Assembly: GCF_000023325.1 (NCBI RefSeq)
Contig: NC_012785.1
Span: 1-64,000, forward strand
Origin: Kosmotoga olearia TBF 19.5.1
Lineage (GTDB): Bacteria; Thermotogota; Thermotogae; Petrotogales; Kosmotogaceae
Length of the DNA stretch: 64,000 nt
Direction of reading: 5' to 3'
Under the pieces are notes generated by a model. The model was not told the origin of the DNA and made no database searches. It was given only the letters and a program-made list of their open reading frames with translations. The translations under genes were made by a program, and so were the position numbers. Every line of letters starts with the position of its first letter. Within the stretch, counting starts at the first letter, position 1. Positions 46,666 through 55,573 of the stretch are shown here, piece by piece.

Positions 46666-47677
46666 TCTCTTCACCTTCTTCCAATTCAAAAAGGAAGTTC
46701 ACGAGTAATCTTGCAGACTCTTCAACATCAGATACCTGCACCACTTCCACAGGAGTGTGCATGAATTTATTTGGAAGCGACACCAGAAGCGCCGGGATTC
46801 CCGTACCGGCTATCTGGACATTATCGGCATCTGTTCCGGTCCTCCCAGCTGCGATTTCGTATTGAACCTTGACACCTTCGCGTTTTGCCACATCATCAAG
46901 CATTTTGAAGTATCCTTTGTGGATATTCGGACCACCTACGGTTATCGCCGGTCCTTTGCCGAGCTCTATTCCTGTCCTTTTGTGAGCGTGGGTTACATCC
47001 ATCGCTATCCCAACATCAGGTTGTATCGCCTCAGCAGCCACTCTGGCTCCCATACCGCCTACCTCTTCGCGACTCGTAAAAACGAAGTACACATCCGGGA
47101 ATCGGGAAAACTTTGAAAGCTGCTTCGCAACGAGTATAGAAATAACAGCGCAGGCTCTATCATCAAGAGCTTTTCCAATAACCTTTCCATTACTTTCAAA
47201 AGCTTCGGTATCTATCACAACAAGATCACCAATTTCGATTTTCTCATAATCCGGATTCATAGAAACATCAATAAACATTTCATCCATTGGCGGTATGTTT
47301 TTGCGATCTGCTGCTTTCTGGAGATGTGGCGCAAGCACTCCAATGACTCCTCGTCGCACTTTGCCGTCCTTTGATACAACCTTTACCCGTTGAGCGATGA
47401 GGACTTTTGGGTCGATCCCGCCCATGGTATCGAACCTTAAAAAACCTCTTTCGTCTTTGGCGGAAACAACAAGAGAGACTTCATCGATGTGAGCGAAAAA
47501 TGCAACTTTTTTCTTGCCTGTCCCCCGTTTGAAGGCAATGAGGTTGCCAAGGTTGTCGACTTTTACTTCATCCACATAGGGTTCGATCTCCTCCTGGATG
47601 ATCTTTCTAACCTCATCTTCATAACCCACAGGGCCAAAGGCATTTGATAGCTTGATCAATAGCTCGGGCGTTTTCAA
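46655..47677 (-). CDS. M42-family aminopeptidase (copy 3)
   Basis: Metal and catalytic motifs FAHIDEVSL, DDRACAVI, SREEVGGMGA, AMDVTHAH and FMHTPVEV are all intact. 340 aa with a TTG start behind GGGGGGAAAG. It is transcribed directly after minC (four-base overlap) and before copy 2 (11-base overlap). Three tandem M42 genes point to peptide breakdown by a set of assemblies with complementary specificities. Confidence 0.92.
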   Translation of the reverse strand: MKTPELLIKLSNAFGPVGYEDEVRKIIQEEIEPYVDEVKVDNLGNLIAFKRGTGKKKVAFFAHIDEVSLVVSAKDERGFLRFDTMGGIDPKVLIAQRVKVVSKDGKVRRGVIGVLAPHLQKAADRKNIPPMDEMFIDVSMNPDYEKIEIGDLVVIDTEAFESNGKVIGKALDDRACAVISILVAKQLSKFSRFPDVYFVFTSREEVGGMGARVAAEAIQPDVGIAMDVTHAHKRTGIELGKGPAITVGGPNIHKGYFKMLDDVAKREGVKVQYEIAAGRTGTDADNVQIAGTGIPALLVSLPNKFMHTPVEVVQVSDVEESARLLVNFLFELEEGEENEA

Positions 47678-48330
47678 ATCTTTCCCCCCTTTACCTCAAA
47701 TTTTGCACTCTCTATTTTTTCCACAACTATTCTTCCCGTTCTGATGTGGGCTACAGCCGGGGTTTCATAGACATTATAATCTTGAGAAATCAAACCGCTT
47801 ATTTGTATCAGAGAAGGCTTCAGATCGAGAGCTGCGATGACTGCTTCATCACCAACCGAATAGCCTGCTCTCAGTATCCCCCGCGCCGTTCCAAAGATCA
47901 CAATGCTTCCTCCAGCGATTATCTCCGCCCCGGGATGGACATTTCCAAAGACTATGATATCGTAGTTATGTACAACAATCTGTCCGGATCGCAGATTTCG
48001 TTTTATTACCTGAGCTCCACGTACCTCGGTTACTTTCTCTCTAACAAGATCGTATTTCTGTCCAATCTTCACATTTTTCTTTTCCAGACTTCCTACGAGA
48101 ATATCCTTCACTCTAACCCCGAGATTCCCGAGAAGGGAAACGATATTCACTATGTCATCCGGTTTGCTTGTTTCCTGTGTAAGCATCAAAGAGATCTCAT
48201 CGCCTTCAGAGAAAAAATCGCGCGCTTCATTGAATTTAGCCATAATCTCCTGCTTCAAACTTTCAATGGACGAATATGACTCGATGAGAAGAATCAACCC
48301 TTTTTTTGTCATGCGAAAATCTATTGGCAA
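47674..48330 (-). CDS. minC: Septum site-determining protein MinC
   Basis: FtsZ inhibitor that blocks division away from midcell. The N-terminal domain (about 1-100) includes FFSEGDEISLML; the C-terminal beta-helix (about 115-200) has the family pattern VFGNVHPGAEIIAGGSIVIFG. The TTG at 48330 is chosen since AGGAGGGA lies five bases upstream; the open frame extends to 48363 without a site. 218 aa. No minD is next to it here. It heads the twenty-gene leftward run. Confidence 0.92.
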   Translation of the reverse strand: MPIDFRMTKKGLILLIESYSSIESLKQEIMAKFNEARDFFSEGDEISLMLTQETSKPDDIVNIVSLLGNLGVRVKDILVGSLEKKNVKIGQKYDLVREKVTEVRGAQVIKRNLRSGQIVVHNYDIIVFGNVHPGAEIIAGGSIVIFGTARGILRAGYSVGDEAVIAALDLKPSLIQISGLISQDYNVYETPAVAHIRTGRIVVEKIESAKFEVKGGKI

Positions 48331-48443
48331 AATTATCCCTCCTTTCGAAGTAAATTCTATCACGAAGCAGGCTTTAAACTAACCCCGACCAGAGATTTAG
48401 TTGGATTTTAACCCCATAATTGAATTTTTACGGGTTAAGGCCC

Positions 48444-48472
48444 TTGACCGAATGGTGTTTATAGTGTAAGAT
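48444..48472 (+). promoter_or_regulatory. Promoter of the Glu-Val-Phe tRNA unit
   Basis: TTGACC (48444-48449), a 17-base spacer and TAAGAT (48467-48472), ending 17 bases before the first tRNA. Spacing is ideal for the main sigma factor. Confidence 0.75.
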
Positions 48473-48489
48473 ATTTAACGATGTTTTGC

Positions 48490-48565
48490 GCCCTCATCGT
48501 CTAGAGGTCTAGGACACTGGCCTTTCAAGCCGGCGGCAGGGGTTCGAATCCCCTTGAGGGCGCCA
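48490..48565 (+). tRNA. tRNA-Glu (anticodon TTC)
   Basis: Cloverleaf: acceptor GCCCTCA pairing with TGAGGGC, D arm with GTCTAGAGG, anticodon loop CTTTCAA giving TTC, T arm GGGGTTCGAATCCCC. CCA is encoded. First gene of a three-tRNA unit. Confidence 0.96.
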
Positions 48566-48570
48566 GGGGT

Positions 48571-48645
48571 GGAAGCGTAGCTCAGTGGGAGAGCGCTTGC
48601 CTTACAAGCAAGAGGCCACAGGTTCGAACCCTGTCGCTTCCACCA
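48571..48645 (+). tRNA. tRNA-Val (anticodon TAC)
   Basis: Acceptor GGAAGCG pairs with CGCTTCC, anticodon loop CTTACAA gives TAC, T arm has GGTTCGAACC, and CCA is encoded. It starts five bases after tRNA-Glu. Confidence 0.96.
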
Positions 48646-48653
48646 GAAGAAGT

Positions 48654-48729
48654 GGCGAGGTAGCTCAGTTGGTAGAGCAGTGGACTGAAAATCCATGTGT
48701 CGACGGTTCGACTCCGTCCCTCGCCACCA
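48654..48729 (+). tRNA. tRNA-Phe (anticodon GAA)
   Basis: Acceptor GGCGAGG pairs with CCTCGCC, anticodon loop CTGAAAA gives GAA, T arm GACGGTTCGACTCCGTC, CCA encoded. A T-run follows directly. Confidence 0.96.
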
Positions 48730-48771
48730 TTTTTTTCAATTCCCACAATTCCATATCCATCCCCTGACTCC

Positions 48772-48800
48772 AGCCTCGCATAAGCGAGGCTTTTTATTTT
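48772..48800 (+). terminator. Intrinsic terminator after the tRNA unit
   Basis: AGCCTCGC, loop ATAA, GCGAGGCT, then TTTTATTTT: an eight-pair GC-rich stem with a T tract, rightward. Confidence 0.88.
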
Positions 48801-48806
48801 GACTTC

Positions 48807-48835
48807 TTGATTTTCTGCAAATTTACTGCTATTAT
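48807..48835 (+). promoter_or_regulatory. Promoter of niaR-niaP
   Basis: TTGATT (48807-48812), a 17-base spacer and TATTAT (48830-48835), 22 bases before the niaR start. If NiaR controls itself, its operator should overlap here; I see no clear inverted repeat. Confidence 0.6.
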
Positions 48836-48857
48836 CAGATACGAAGAGGTGATCTAG

Positions 48858-49364
48858 ATGCGCAAAGAAAGGCTGGAGGGAATCCTCGAAATCCTGTCAA
48901 GTGCCAAACAACCAATAAGTGGATTGGAACTCGCAGAAAAGCTCAATGTGAGCAGACAGATGATCGTCAGAGATATTGCAACCCTCAGAAATGCAGGGCA
49001 TGAAATCCTTTCAACCGCTCATGGATATCTCTTAAAAAAACAGAAAACCGTTAAGAAACTGGTTGCCGTTGCACACGGTAGTGAGAACATCATGGATGAA
49101 CTTTTAACCATTGTGAGAAACGGCGGAAGTGTTGTGGATGTGATCGTTGAACATCCTGTTTATGGCGAATTGAAGGGAAATATAGGTGTGAGTACAGAAG
49201 AAGATGTCATCAGATTCATTTCACTACTCAAAGGTAGCAGTGCATCACCACTTCTGGCAGTCTCGAAAGACGGAATACATCTTCATACGATTGAGGCTCC
49301 AAATCAAAAAATCATGGATACAATCATAAAAAATCTGGATGAGAAGGGTTATCTGCTCAAATAA
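48858..49364 (+). CDS. niaR: NiaR-type niacin-responsive repressor (HTH + 3H domain)
   Basis: 168 residues: an N-terminal winged helix-turn-helix (about 1-60, KPISGLELAEKL-type helix then VSRQMIVRDIATLRNAG) and a C-terminal 3H domain (about 65-168) with the conserved histidines in VAHGS, VEHPVYGEL and IHLHTIE that bind metal and niacin. It represses NAD salvage and niacin uptake genes when niacin is plentiful (established for Thermotoga and Firmicutes NiaR). ATG behind GAGGTGA. The transporter gene follows at once. Confidence 0.9.
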   Translation: MRKERLEGILEILSSAKQPISGLELAEKLNVSRQMIVRDIATLRNAGHEILSTAHGYLLKKQKTVKKLVAVAHGSENIMDELLTIVRNGGSVVDVIVEHPVYGELKGNIGVSTEEDVIRFISLLKGSSASPLLAVSKDGIHLHTIEAPNQKIMDTIIKNLDEKGYLLK

Positions 49365-49389
49365 CGTAACAATTTTGGAGGTGGTATGG

Positions 49390-50667
49390 ATGATCATCGA
49401 TAAAGTTGTGGAAAAATACGTGTCCCGCGCCAGGCAATTGAGAATTCTTCTTGTGACATCGCTTGAATGGATGCTTGTAGCGGCTGGTGTGATGGTGTTG
49501 TCATTAACACTCCCGTCGATACTCAAAGAACTTCCAGGCGCTGCAGAGCTCAAAGGTACCATAGCGAGCTCCGTCTTCATGGGGATGCTTGTGGGAGCTT
49601 TGAGTTCCGGTTTTATCTCCGATATTTTTGGAAGAAAAGTGGGCAATATCATGTTTCTGGTTTTAGCAGGGCTATTTTCCGGTTTAACGGGGGCTTCTTC
49701 CGATGGGACGAATTTCATCATCAACCGTTTTTTAGCAGGGGTTGGTTACGGCGGGCTCTTACCGGTTGTCAACGCCTATCTGACTGAATTCACGGCCATA
49801 AAAATACGGGGGCTTTATCTGACACTGCTTGAAGCCAGCTGGGCTATTGGAAGTATTCTGCTGGGGGTTTATACCATTTTGACACTGGGCGTGTTTGGTT
49901 GGAGAGCGTCCTACTACCTCCTCACTCTGGTTTCTTTGCCGCTTCTCGCTGTGGTCTCCCTTCTTCCCGAAAGCCCAAAGTTCGCCTATATGAGAGGGGG
50001 CAGGAGAGCTCTAGAAAAAGCTCTCGGAACAAAGATAGATGAGAAAGTAGAAATGCACAAAATAAAGAAAGTTCCTTTTCTCGAGATCCTGTCGAAGCGC
50101 TTTGCACCTCGTACACTGATGGTCTGGTTTAGCTGGTTCACCGTTAGTTTTATTTACTACGGCCTCTTCATCTGGGCCCCGAAGATCTTCCGTTCCAAGG
50201 GAATCGCTCCGGGGAATGCCCTCATGTACACATTCTTTATGTTGATGATGCAGCTTCCTGGTTATTTGCTTGCTGCATACCTTATTGAAAGAATAGGACG
50301 AAAGAAGAGCATCATGTTCTTCTTTAGCGGAACCGCTGTATCCGCACTGCTTCTTGCAGCTGTCAATAGCCAGGGAATGCTCCTGTTTTCAAGTGTCGTA
50401 ATGTCCGTTTTCTGTCTTGGCGCCTGGGGAATGGTTTATGCCTACACACCGGAACTCTATCCTACCGAGATGCGCGGCCTGGGAAATGGTTCGGCCGGAG
50501 TGATGGCAAGAATCGCTGGAATCATAGCTCCCTATTATACCGCCTTCATGATGGATAAAACCGGTTCTATTACCTGGGTCATGATCCCCATGTCACTGCT
50601 GGCTATAACGACTGTTATCCTGAACGCCACTTTTGGAATCGAAACCCGGGGAAAACCCGTAGAATAA
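49390..50667 (+). CDS. MFS transporter, probable niacin transporter NiaP
   Basis: 425 residues with about twelve membrane helices. The MFS loop-2/3 motif is GFISDIFGRKVG, its second-half copy AYLIERIGRKKS, and the sugar/acid-transporter-type segment PESPKFAYMRGGR lies in the central loop. The general fold matches the NiaP branch. The assignment to niacin rests on the gene directly following niaR, a pairing known from NiaR regulons; sequence alone does not prove the substrate. ATG at 49390 behind GGAGGTGG. Confidence 0.82.
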   Translation: MIIDKVVEKYVSRARQLRILLVTSLEWMLVAAGVMVLSLTLPSILKELPGAAELKGTIASSVFMGMLVGALSSGFISDIFGRKVGNIMFLVLAGLFSGLTGASSDGTNFIINRFLAGVGYGGLLPVVNAYLTEFTAIKIRGLYLTLLEASWAIGSILLGVYTILTLGVFGWRASYYLLTLVSLPLLAVVSLLPESPKFAYMRGGRRALEKALGTKIDEKVEMHKIKKVPFLEILSKRFAPRTLMVWFSWFTVSFIYYGLFIWAPKIFRSKGIAPGNALMYTFFMLMMQLPGYLLAAYLIERIGRKKSIMFFFSGTAVSALLLAAVNSQGMLLFSSVVMSVFCLGAWGMVYAYTPELYPTEMRGLGNGSAGVMARIAGIIAPYYTAFMMDKTGSITWVMIPMSLLAITTVILNATFGIETRGKPVE

Positions 50668-50691
50668 CACCTCCAATTAAAAAAAGGAAAT

Positions 50692-50717
50692 GGGGACAAT
50701 ACTGTCCCCGTTTTTTA
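50692..50717 (+). terminator. Intrinsic terminator after the MFS gene
   Basis: GGGGACA, loop ATAC, TGTCCCC, then GTTTTTTATT, 25 bases after the transporter stop. Confidence 0.9.
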
Positions 50718-50821
50718 TTGATGAAAACCTGATTGCTTCTTTTTGAAGGAGGTGCTCTTCCTCCATGCAATTCTGTGAAATCATGGTATCATTTTATGAG
50801 AGATATGAGAGGAGGGATAGA

Positions 50822-51394
50822 ATGCTCTACTTCTCAGAACCCGGTGAACATAATACTGATGCTGTACTCGATCTGGTATTTGAAACGGCTGTTAAAGAAG
50901 GCATAAGACACGTGGTCCTTCCTTCTACCCGGGGAAAAGTAGCAACAAAGGCACTTGAAATGGTACCGGAAGATATCGATCTGGTTATCGTTACCCATAG
51001 CGTTGGATTCAGAAAGTCCGGAGTTGACGAATTTGATCCTGAGGTAAGGAAGCTATACGAAAACACCAGACACAAAATACTCACAACAACACATCTTTTC
51101 AGAGGACTGGAAGGCTATTTTTATAAGAAGTTTGGAGGAGTTTATCCTCCGCAGTTTTTCGCTGCTGCTTTGAGACTTTTCGGCGAAGGAACAAAGGTAG
51201 CTGTGGAAATCGCTCTTATGGCTGCTGATGCAGGATTGATACCGATAGATCAGTGGGTTATCTCTGCTGGTGGTACCGGAAAAGGGCTCGATACCGCATA
51301 CATTCTAAAAGCTTGTAACACCAGAGACCTTTCTGAATTCCGTTTTGGAAGGTTGCTGGCTATTCCATCAGAATTTTATTCACGAAGGAGTTGA
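50822..51394 (+). CDS. Pyruvate-kinase C-terminal-domain-like protein
   Basis: 190 residues resembling the pyruvate kinase alpha/beta (C-terminal, allosteric) domain on its own: NTDAVLDLVFETAVKEGIRHVVLPSTRGKVATKAL, then VTHSVGF and a C-terminal VISAGGTGKGLDTAYILK. There is no catalytic barrel. The ATG at 50822 follows GAGAGGAGGGAT; the open frame goes back to 50765 without a site. A TG-G-TATCAT extended -10-like element is at 50783-50791. It precedes deoB by four bases, hinting at sugar-phosphate sensing. Function unknown. Confidence 0.75.
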   Translation: MLYFSEPGEHNTDAVLDLVFETAVKEGIRHVVLPSTRGKVATKALEMVPEDIDLVIVTHSVGFRKSGVDEFDPEVRKLYENTRHKILTTTHLFRGLEGYFYKKFGGVYPPQFFAAALRLFGEGTKVAVEIALMAADAGLIPIDQWVISAGGTGKGLDTAYILKACNTRDLSEFRFGRLLAIPSEFYSRRS

Positions 51395-51398
51395 TTAA

Positions 51399-52568
51399 AT
51401 GAGAGCAATAATAATTGTTCTTGACAGTGCAGGTATTGGTGAAATGCCTGATGCTGAAAAATACGGAGACAAAGGCTCAAATACCTTTGGCAACACAGCC
51501 AAAGCGGTTGGCGGGCTTCACATGCCCAACTCACAAAGGCTTGGCCTCGGGAATCTAACGGATATTCTCGGCGTACCACCAACAGACCACGCACTTGGAG
51601 CTTACGGTAGAATGCTTGAGAAGAGCCCCGGGAAGGATACAACCACGGGACACTGGGAATTCATGGGTATCATTTTAGAAAAGCCCTTTGACATGTTTCC
51701 AAATGGATTCCCGCCTGAAATTATAGAGCCCTTCGAAAAAGAGACTGGAAGAAAGGTCATAGGTAACAAGCCCGCTTCGGGGACAGAGATAATCAAGGAA
51801 CTCGGTCGGGAACACGAGAAAACCGGAGCGCTCATCGTTTACACATCCGCCGACAGTGTTTTCCAGATAGCCGCTCATGAGGAAATTGTTCCTGTTCCTG
51901 AGCTCTACAAATACTGTGAAATTGCGAGAAAGATCTTGAATGAGAGTGGATACAAGGTCGCCCGTGTCATTGCGAGACCTTTCATAGGTGAGTGGCCAAA
52001 TTATACGAGGACTCCAAGAAGGCACGACTATTCCCTCCCACCTGAAGGAAAGATCGCACTCGAATATCTCGTTGAAAACGGGGTTCCCGTTTACGCGGTG
52101 GGAAAAATAAACGACATCTATGATGGCCACGGAATTACCGAATATGTTAAGACAAAGGATAACATGGACGGAGTGGACAAAACCCTCGATTACATAAGGA
52201 AAGTTGATAAAGGCCTCATATTCACTAACCTGGTTGACTTTGATATGAAATACGGCCACAGAAACAACCCTGAAGGCTATGCTAAAGCACTGGAAGAATT
52301 CGATGCGCGGCTTCCAGAAATTATTGGAACGATGAGGCCAGATGACGTTCTCTTCATCACAGCTGATCATGGCTGTGACCCAACGACCCCTTCCACGGAT
52401 CATTCGAGAGAAAAGGTTCCTCTACTAGTCTATGGAAGGCATGTGAAAGAAAATGTATTCCTTGGAGAGCGCGAAACCTTCGCGGACCTTGGACAAACCA
52501 TTCTCGATCTCTTCGGAGTCGAGCCAATGGAAAACGGTACCAGTTTCAAAAAAGAAATTCTCGATTGA
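51399..52568 (+). CDS. deoB: Phosphopentomutase
   Basis: Interconverts (deoxy)ribose 1- and 5-phosphates in nucleoside breakdown and salvage. Alkaline-phosphatase-fold metal motifs VLDSAGIGEMPDA (start), DTTTGHWEFMG with the phosphorylated Thr, FTNLVDFDMKYGHRN, TADHGCDPT and STDHSREKVPLL. 389 aa. ATG at 51399 behind GAAGGAG. A co-transcribed orphan pyruvate-kinase-like domain precedes it. Confidence 0.96.
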   Translation: MRAIIIVLDSAGIGEMPDAEKYGDKGSNTFGNTAKAVGGLHMPNSQRLGLGNLTDILGVPPTDHALGAYGRMLEKSPGKDTTTGHWEFMGIILEKPFDMFPNGFPPEIIEPFEKETGRKVIGNKPASGTEIIKELGREHEKTGALIVYTSADSVFQIAAHEEIVPVPELYKYCEIARKILNESGYKVARVIARPFIGEWPNYTRTPRRHDYSLPPEGKIALEYLVENGVPVYAVGKINDIYDGHGITEYVKTKDNMDGVDKTLDYIRKVDKGLIFTNLVDFDMKYGHRNNPEGYAKALEEFDARLPEIIGTMRPDDVLFITADHGCDPTTPSTDHSREKVPLLVYGRHVKENVFLGERETFADLGQTILDLFGVEPMENGTSFKKEILD

Positions 52569-52593
52569 CCTTTTTCTTGCTTCACGTTATAAT
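52565..52593 (+). promoter_or_regulatory. Promoter of tRNA-Ala
   Basis: TTGACC (52565-52570), a 17-base spacer and perfect TATAAT (52588-52593), 11 bases before the tRNA. The -35 overlaps the deoB stop codon. Confidence 0.85.
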
Positions 52594-52604
52594 ATCCATC
52601 GTGT

Positions 52605-52680
52605 GGGGTCGTAGCGCAGTCGGGAGCGCGTCGCCTTCGCAAGGCGAAAGTCGTGGGTTCGAATCCCATCGACTCCACCA
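52605..52680 (+). tRNA. tRNA-Ala (anticodon CGC)
   Basis: Acceptor GGGGTCG pairs with CGACTCC and includes the G3-U70 pair that identifies alanine. Anticodon loop TTCGCAA gives CGC, which reads GCG. T arm GTGGGTTCGAATCCCAT, CCA encoded. Confidence 0.95.
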
Positions 52681-52689
52681 ATGATAAAA

Positions 52690-52715
52690 GGGGGAGCGAA
52701 AGCTCCCCCCTCTTT
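52690..52715. terminator. Bidirectional terminator between tRNA-Ala and uvrA
   Basis: GGGGGAGC, loop GAAA, GCTCCCCC, then TCTTT rightward; leftward the stem is followed by TTTTATC. It lies between convergent units. Confidence 0.88.
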
Positions 52716-52744
52716 ATGTTCTCCATTTTTCCTTCTAATAGCCT

Positions 52745-55573
52745 CTATTTAAGGTTCAAATGTTTCCGTAGATAATAGCCTGTGTAGCTCTTTTTACAGG
52801 CCGCTACCTCTTCAGGGGTTCCCGCAACAACGATCTGCCCGCCACCATCTCCGCCTTCGGGGCCAAGATCGATTATGTAATCGGCATTTTTTACCACGTC
52901 CATGTTGTGCTCAACGACAACAACGGTGTTTCCTTTTTCCACAAGCCTTCCCAGAACCTTAACAAGTTTTGAAACGTCATCGAAGTGCAGCCCGGTTGTC
53001 GGTTCGTCGAGGATATAGAAAGTCCTGCCAGTTGAGCGTTTCTTCAACTCCGCGGCGAGCTTTATCCTCTGCGCTTCCCCACCGGAAAGGGTTGTAGCCG
53101 GCTGTCCAAGCGCTATATAGCCAAGCCCGACATCGTTCAGAAGCGAAAGAATTCTTTGCAAAGGCGGTATCCTTTCAAAGAATTCAAGCGCCTCTTCAAC
53201 CGTCATGTTCAACACATCGGCGATGTTCTTTCCCTTATACTCGATTTCAAGGGTCTCCTTGTTGTACCTTTTACCTTTACAGACATCACACTCCACATAG
53301 ACATCCGGGAGGAACTGCATCTCAATCTTCAGCAATCCGTGCCCCTGACAGGCTTCACACCGGCCGCCTTTGACATTGAATGAAAATCGGCCTTTCTTGT
53401 AACCCCTTGCGCGAGCCTCCGGTGTTTTCGCAAAGAGATCCCTGACATGGTCAAAAAGACCGGTGTAGGTTGCCGGATTGGATCTCGGGGTTCTCCCGAT
53501 GGGGCTCTGATCTATCACGATGACATTATCGAGTTCCTCTACACCTATAATATCGTCATATTTACCTTCGGGAAGCCGCGACCTGTTCAACCGATTGCTC
53601 AGTGCGGGATAAAGGGTATCCATTACGAGGGAGCTTTTTCCGCTTCCGGAAACACCGGTCACGCAGATGAACTTTCCAAGCGGGAACTCAACGTCTATGG
53701 ACTTCAAATTGTTTTGTCTTGCGCCTTTCAAGATCAATTTCTTTTTGGCCTTAACGTTTCTACTGTCAAATCTGGGGATTTTAAGCTCGCCCCTTAAATA
53801 TTTTCCCGTCAATGAATTTTCTGGCGGGTTGTCCAGCAATTTTTTGGTTGGGCCCTGAAAGACAACCTCTCCTCCATGAATCCCGGCTTTAGGGCCTACA
53901 TCGACTATGTAGTCTGAGTTTCTAATGACCTCTTCATCGTGTTCAACAACTATCACCGTGTTCCCGAGATCCCGGAGATTTTTCAGGGTCTTAATCAATC
54001 TCGCGTTATCCCTGGAATGCAAGCCTATGGTTGGCTCATCCAGCACATAGGTTACGCCGGTCAATCCTGAACCTATCTGCGTGGCAAGCCGGATTCGCTG
54101 CGCTTCCCCACCGGAAAGGGTAGTAGCCGAACGGGACAGCGTTATATAATCCAGCCCCACATCTATAAGAAACTTCAAGCGCCTTTTGATCTCCCTGAGC
54201 AATTCACCGACGATCTTTTCCTGATGCTCCGTTAACTTTAATTCCCCAAGAAAATCGTATATCTCGCGGATAGTTAGGTCAGATAGCTCGGAGATATTTT
54301 TGCCGTCTATTTTTACAGCAAGCGCTTCTGCCCTCAAACGCTGACCGTGACAGCGGGGGCATTCCTGAGTCACCATAAATTTGCTTTCCATCCATTCGCG
54401 AATATCCCCGGATTGGGTTTCCCTGTACCGTCTCTTGAGGTTGTTCATAACCCCTTCAAAGGGTTTTCTTATCTTGTATGAGAGCCTTTCAGACTGGAAT
54501 GAGAAGCTGAGCTCTTCTCTCGTGCCGTAGAGAATGACCCTTTGAGCTTCTTCGGAAAGATCCTTGAAGGGTTTATCGGGGCTCTCCCCGAGCCATTCCA
54601 GAACCCGCATGATCATCCTCATGGTAAAACTATCGAAGGAATTAGAAAAGGCACGGATAGCTCCATCTCTTATACTAAGCTCCCTGTCGATTACAAGCTC
54701 TTCGGAAAACTCCCTTGTGAACCCGAGACCGTGACACTCCGGACAGGCTCCATAGGGATTGTTGAAAGAGAAAATCTTTGGGTTGATTTCCGGGAGACTT
54801 ATCCCGCATACGGGACAGGCAAAATGTTCGCTGAATATCTTCTTCTGAAGATTGTCGAGATTCACTATCTCGACGAATCCGTTACCCTCATGGAGCGCCA
54901 TCTCTATACTGTCAGCGAGCCTCGATTTATTCTCTTCCCTGACCTTCAACCTATCCACCACCAGATTGATGGTGTGGCGCTTGTTTTTATCCAGAGAGAG
55001 CTCATCTTCGAGGTCGTATATGATCCCGTCTATCTCTATTCGTACATACCCTTTTTTCTTGAGGAGATCCAGTTCCTTTTTGAACTCCCCTTTCTTTTCC
55101 TTAGCAATGGGAGCATAAACAGCTATTCTGGTGCCTTCAGGAAAATCCCTGGAAACATGTTCAAGAATTTCATCCAGCGATTGCTTTTCAACGGGCCTTC
55201 CGCATTTTGGACAGTGGGGTTGGCCGATTCTCGCGTAGAGAATACGCAGATAGTCGTGAATCTCCGTAACCGTTCCCACCGTCGAACGCGGGTTGTGGCT
55301 CACCGTTTTCTGTTCTATAGCAATCGCCGGCGAAAGGCCTTCGATGCTCTCAACATCCGGCTTCTTCAGCTCTCCAAGGAACTGCCTGGCGTAGTTTGAG
55401 AGGGATTCCAGGTAGCGCCTCTGCCCCTCAGCGTAAATTGTGTCCAGAGCAAGGGAAGACTTCCCGGAACCCGAAAGCCCAGTGATAACCGTCAGTGAAT
55501 TCTTCGGAATTTTAACGTCTATGTTTTTAAGGTTATGTACCCTTGCACCTTTCACATAGATAAAGTCATTCAT
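52745..55573 (-). CDS. uvrA: UvrABC excision nuclease subunit A
   Basis: Damage-recognition ATPase of nucleotide excision repair, 942 aa. Two ABC modules: Walker [15 protein letters not shown] (about 32-45) and [14 protein letters not shown] (about 630), two LSGGEAQRI signatures, and [22 protein letters not shown] Walker B segments. Zinc-finger cysteines [13 protein letters not shown] and the C-terminal CEACQGHG...CDVCKGKRY are intact. ATG at 55573 overlaps glmM by eight bases, so both share a transcript. Confidence 0.97.
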   Translation of the reverse strand: MNDFIYVKGARVHNLKNIDVKIPKNSLTVITGLSGSGKSSLALDTIYAEGQRRYLESLSNYARQFLGELKKPDVESIEGLSPAIAIEQKTVSHNPRSTVGTVTEIHDYLRILYARIGQPHCPKCGRPVEKQSLDEILEHVSRDFPEGTRIAVYAPIAKEKKGEFKKELDLLKKKGYVRIEIDGIIYDLEDELSLDKNKRHTINLVVDRLKVREENKSRLADSIEMALHEGNGFVEIVNLDNLQKKIFSEHFACPVCGISLPEINPKIFSFNNPYGACPECHGLGFTREFSEELVIDRELSIRDGAIRAFSNSFDSFTMRMIMRVLEWLGESPDKPFKDLSEEAQRVILYGTREELSFSFQSERLSYKIRKPFEGVMNNLKRRYRETQSGDIREWMESKFMVTQECPRCHGQRLRAEALAVKIDGKNISELSDLTIREIYDFLGELKLTEHQEKIVGELLREIKRRLKFLIDVGLDYITLSRSATTLSGGEAQRIRLATQIGSGLTGVTYVLDEPTIGLHSRDNARLIKTLKNLRDLGNTVIVVEHDEEVIRNSDYIVDVGPKAGIHGGEVVFQGPTKKLLDNPPENSLTGKYLRGELKIPRFDSRNVKAKKKLILKGARQNNLKSIDVEFPLGKFICVTGVSGSGKSSLVMDTLYPALSNRLNRSRLPEGKYDDIIGVEELDNVIVIDQSPIGRTPRSNPATYTGLFDHVRDLFAKTPEARARGYKKGRFSFNVKGGRCEACQGHGLLKIEMQFLPDVYVECDVCKGKRYNKETLEIEYKGKNIADVLNMTVEEALEFFERIPPLQRILSLLNDVGLGYIALGQPATTLSGGEAQRIKLAAELKKRSTGRTFYILDEPTTGLHFDDVSKLVKVLGRLVEKGNTVVVVEHNMDVVKNADYIIDLGPEGGDGGGQIVVAGTPEEVAACKKSYTGYYLRKHLNLK

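Noticed and set aside
48475-48767. Small frames on both strands over the tRNA unit
   Set aside because: They cover three well-formed tRNA genes and are artefacts.
51675-52403. 242-codon minus-strand frame inside deoB
   Set aside because: It is opposite conserved metal-binding motifs of phosphopentomutase and has no ribosome site.
54542-55399. 285-codon frame on the plus strand inside uvrA
   Set aside because: It is antisense to the zinc-finger and ATPase region of uvrA and its translation resembles no protein; a composition effect.
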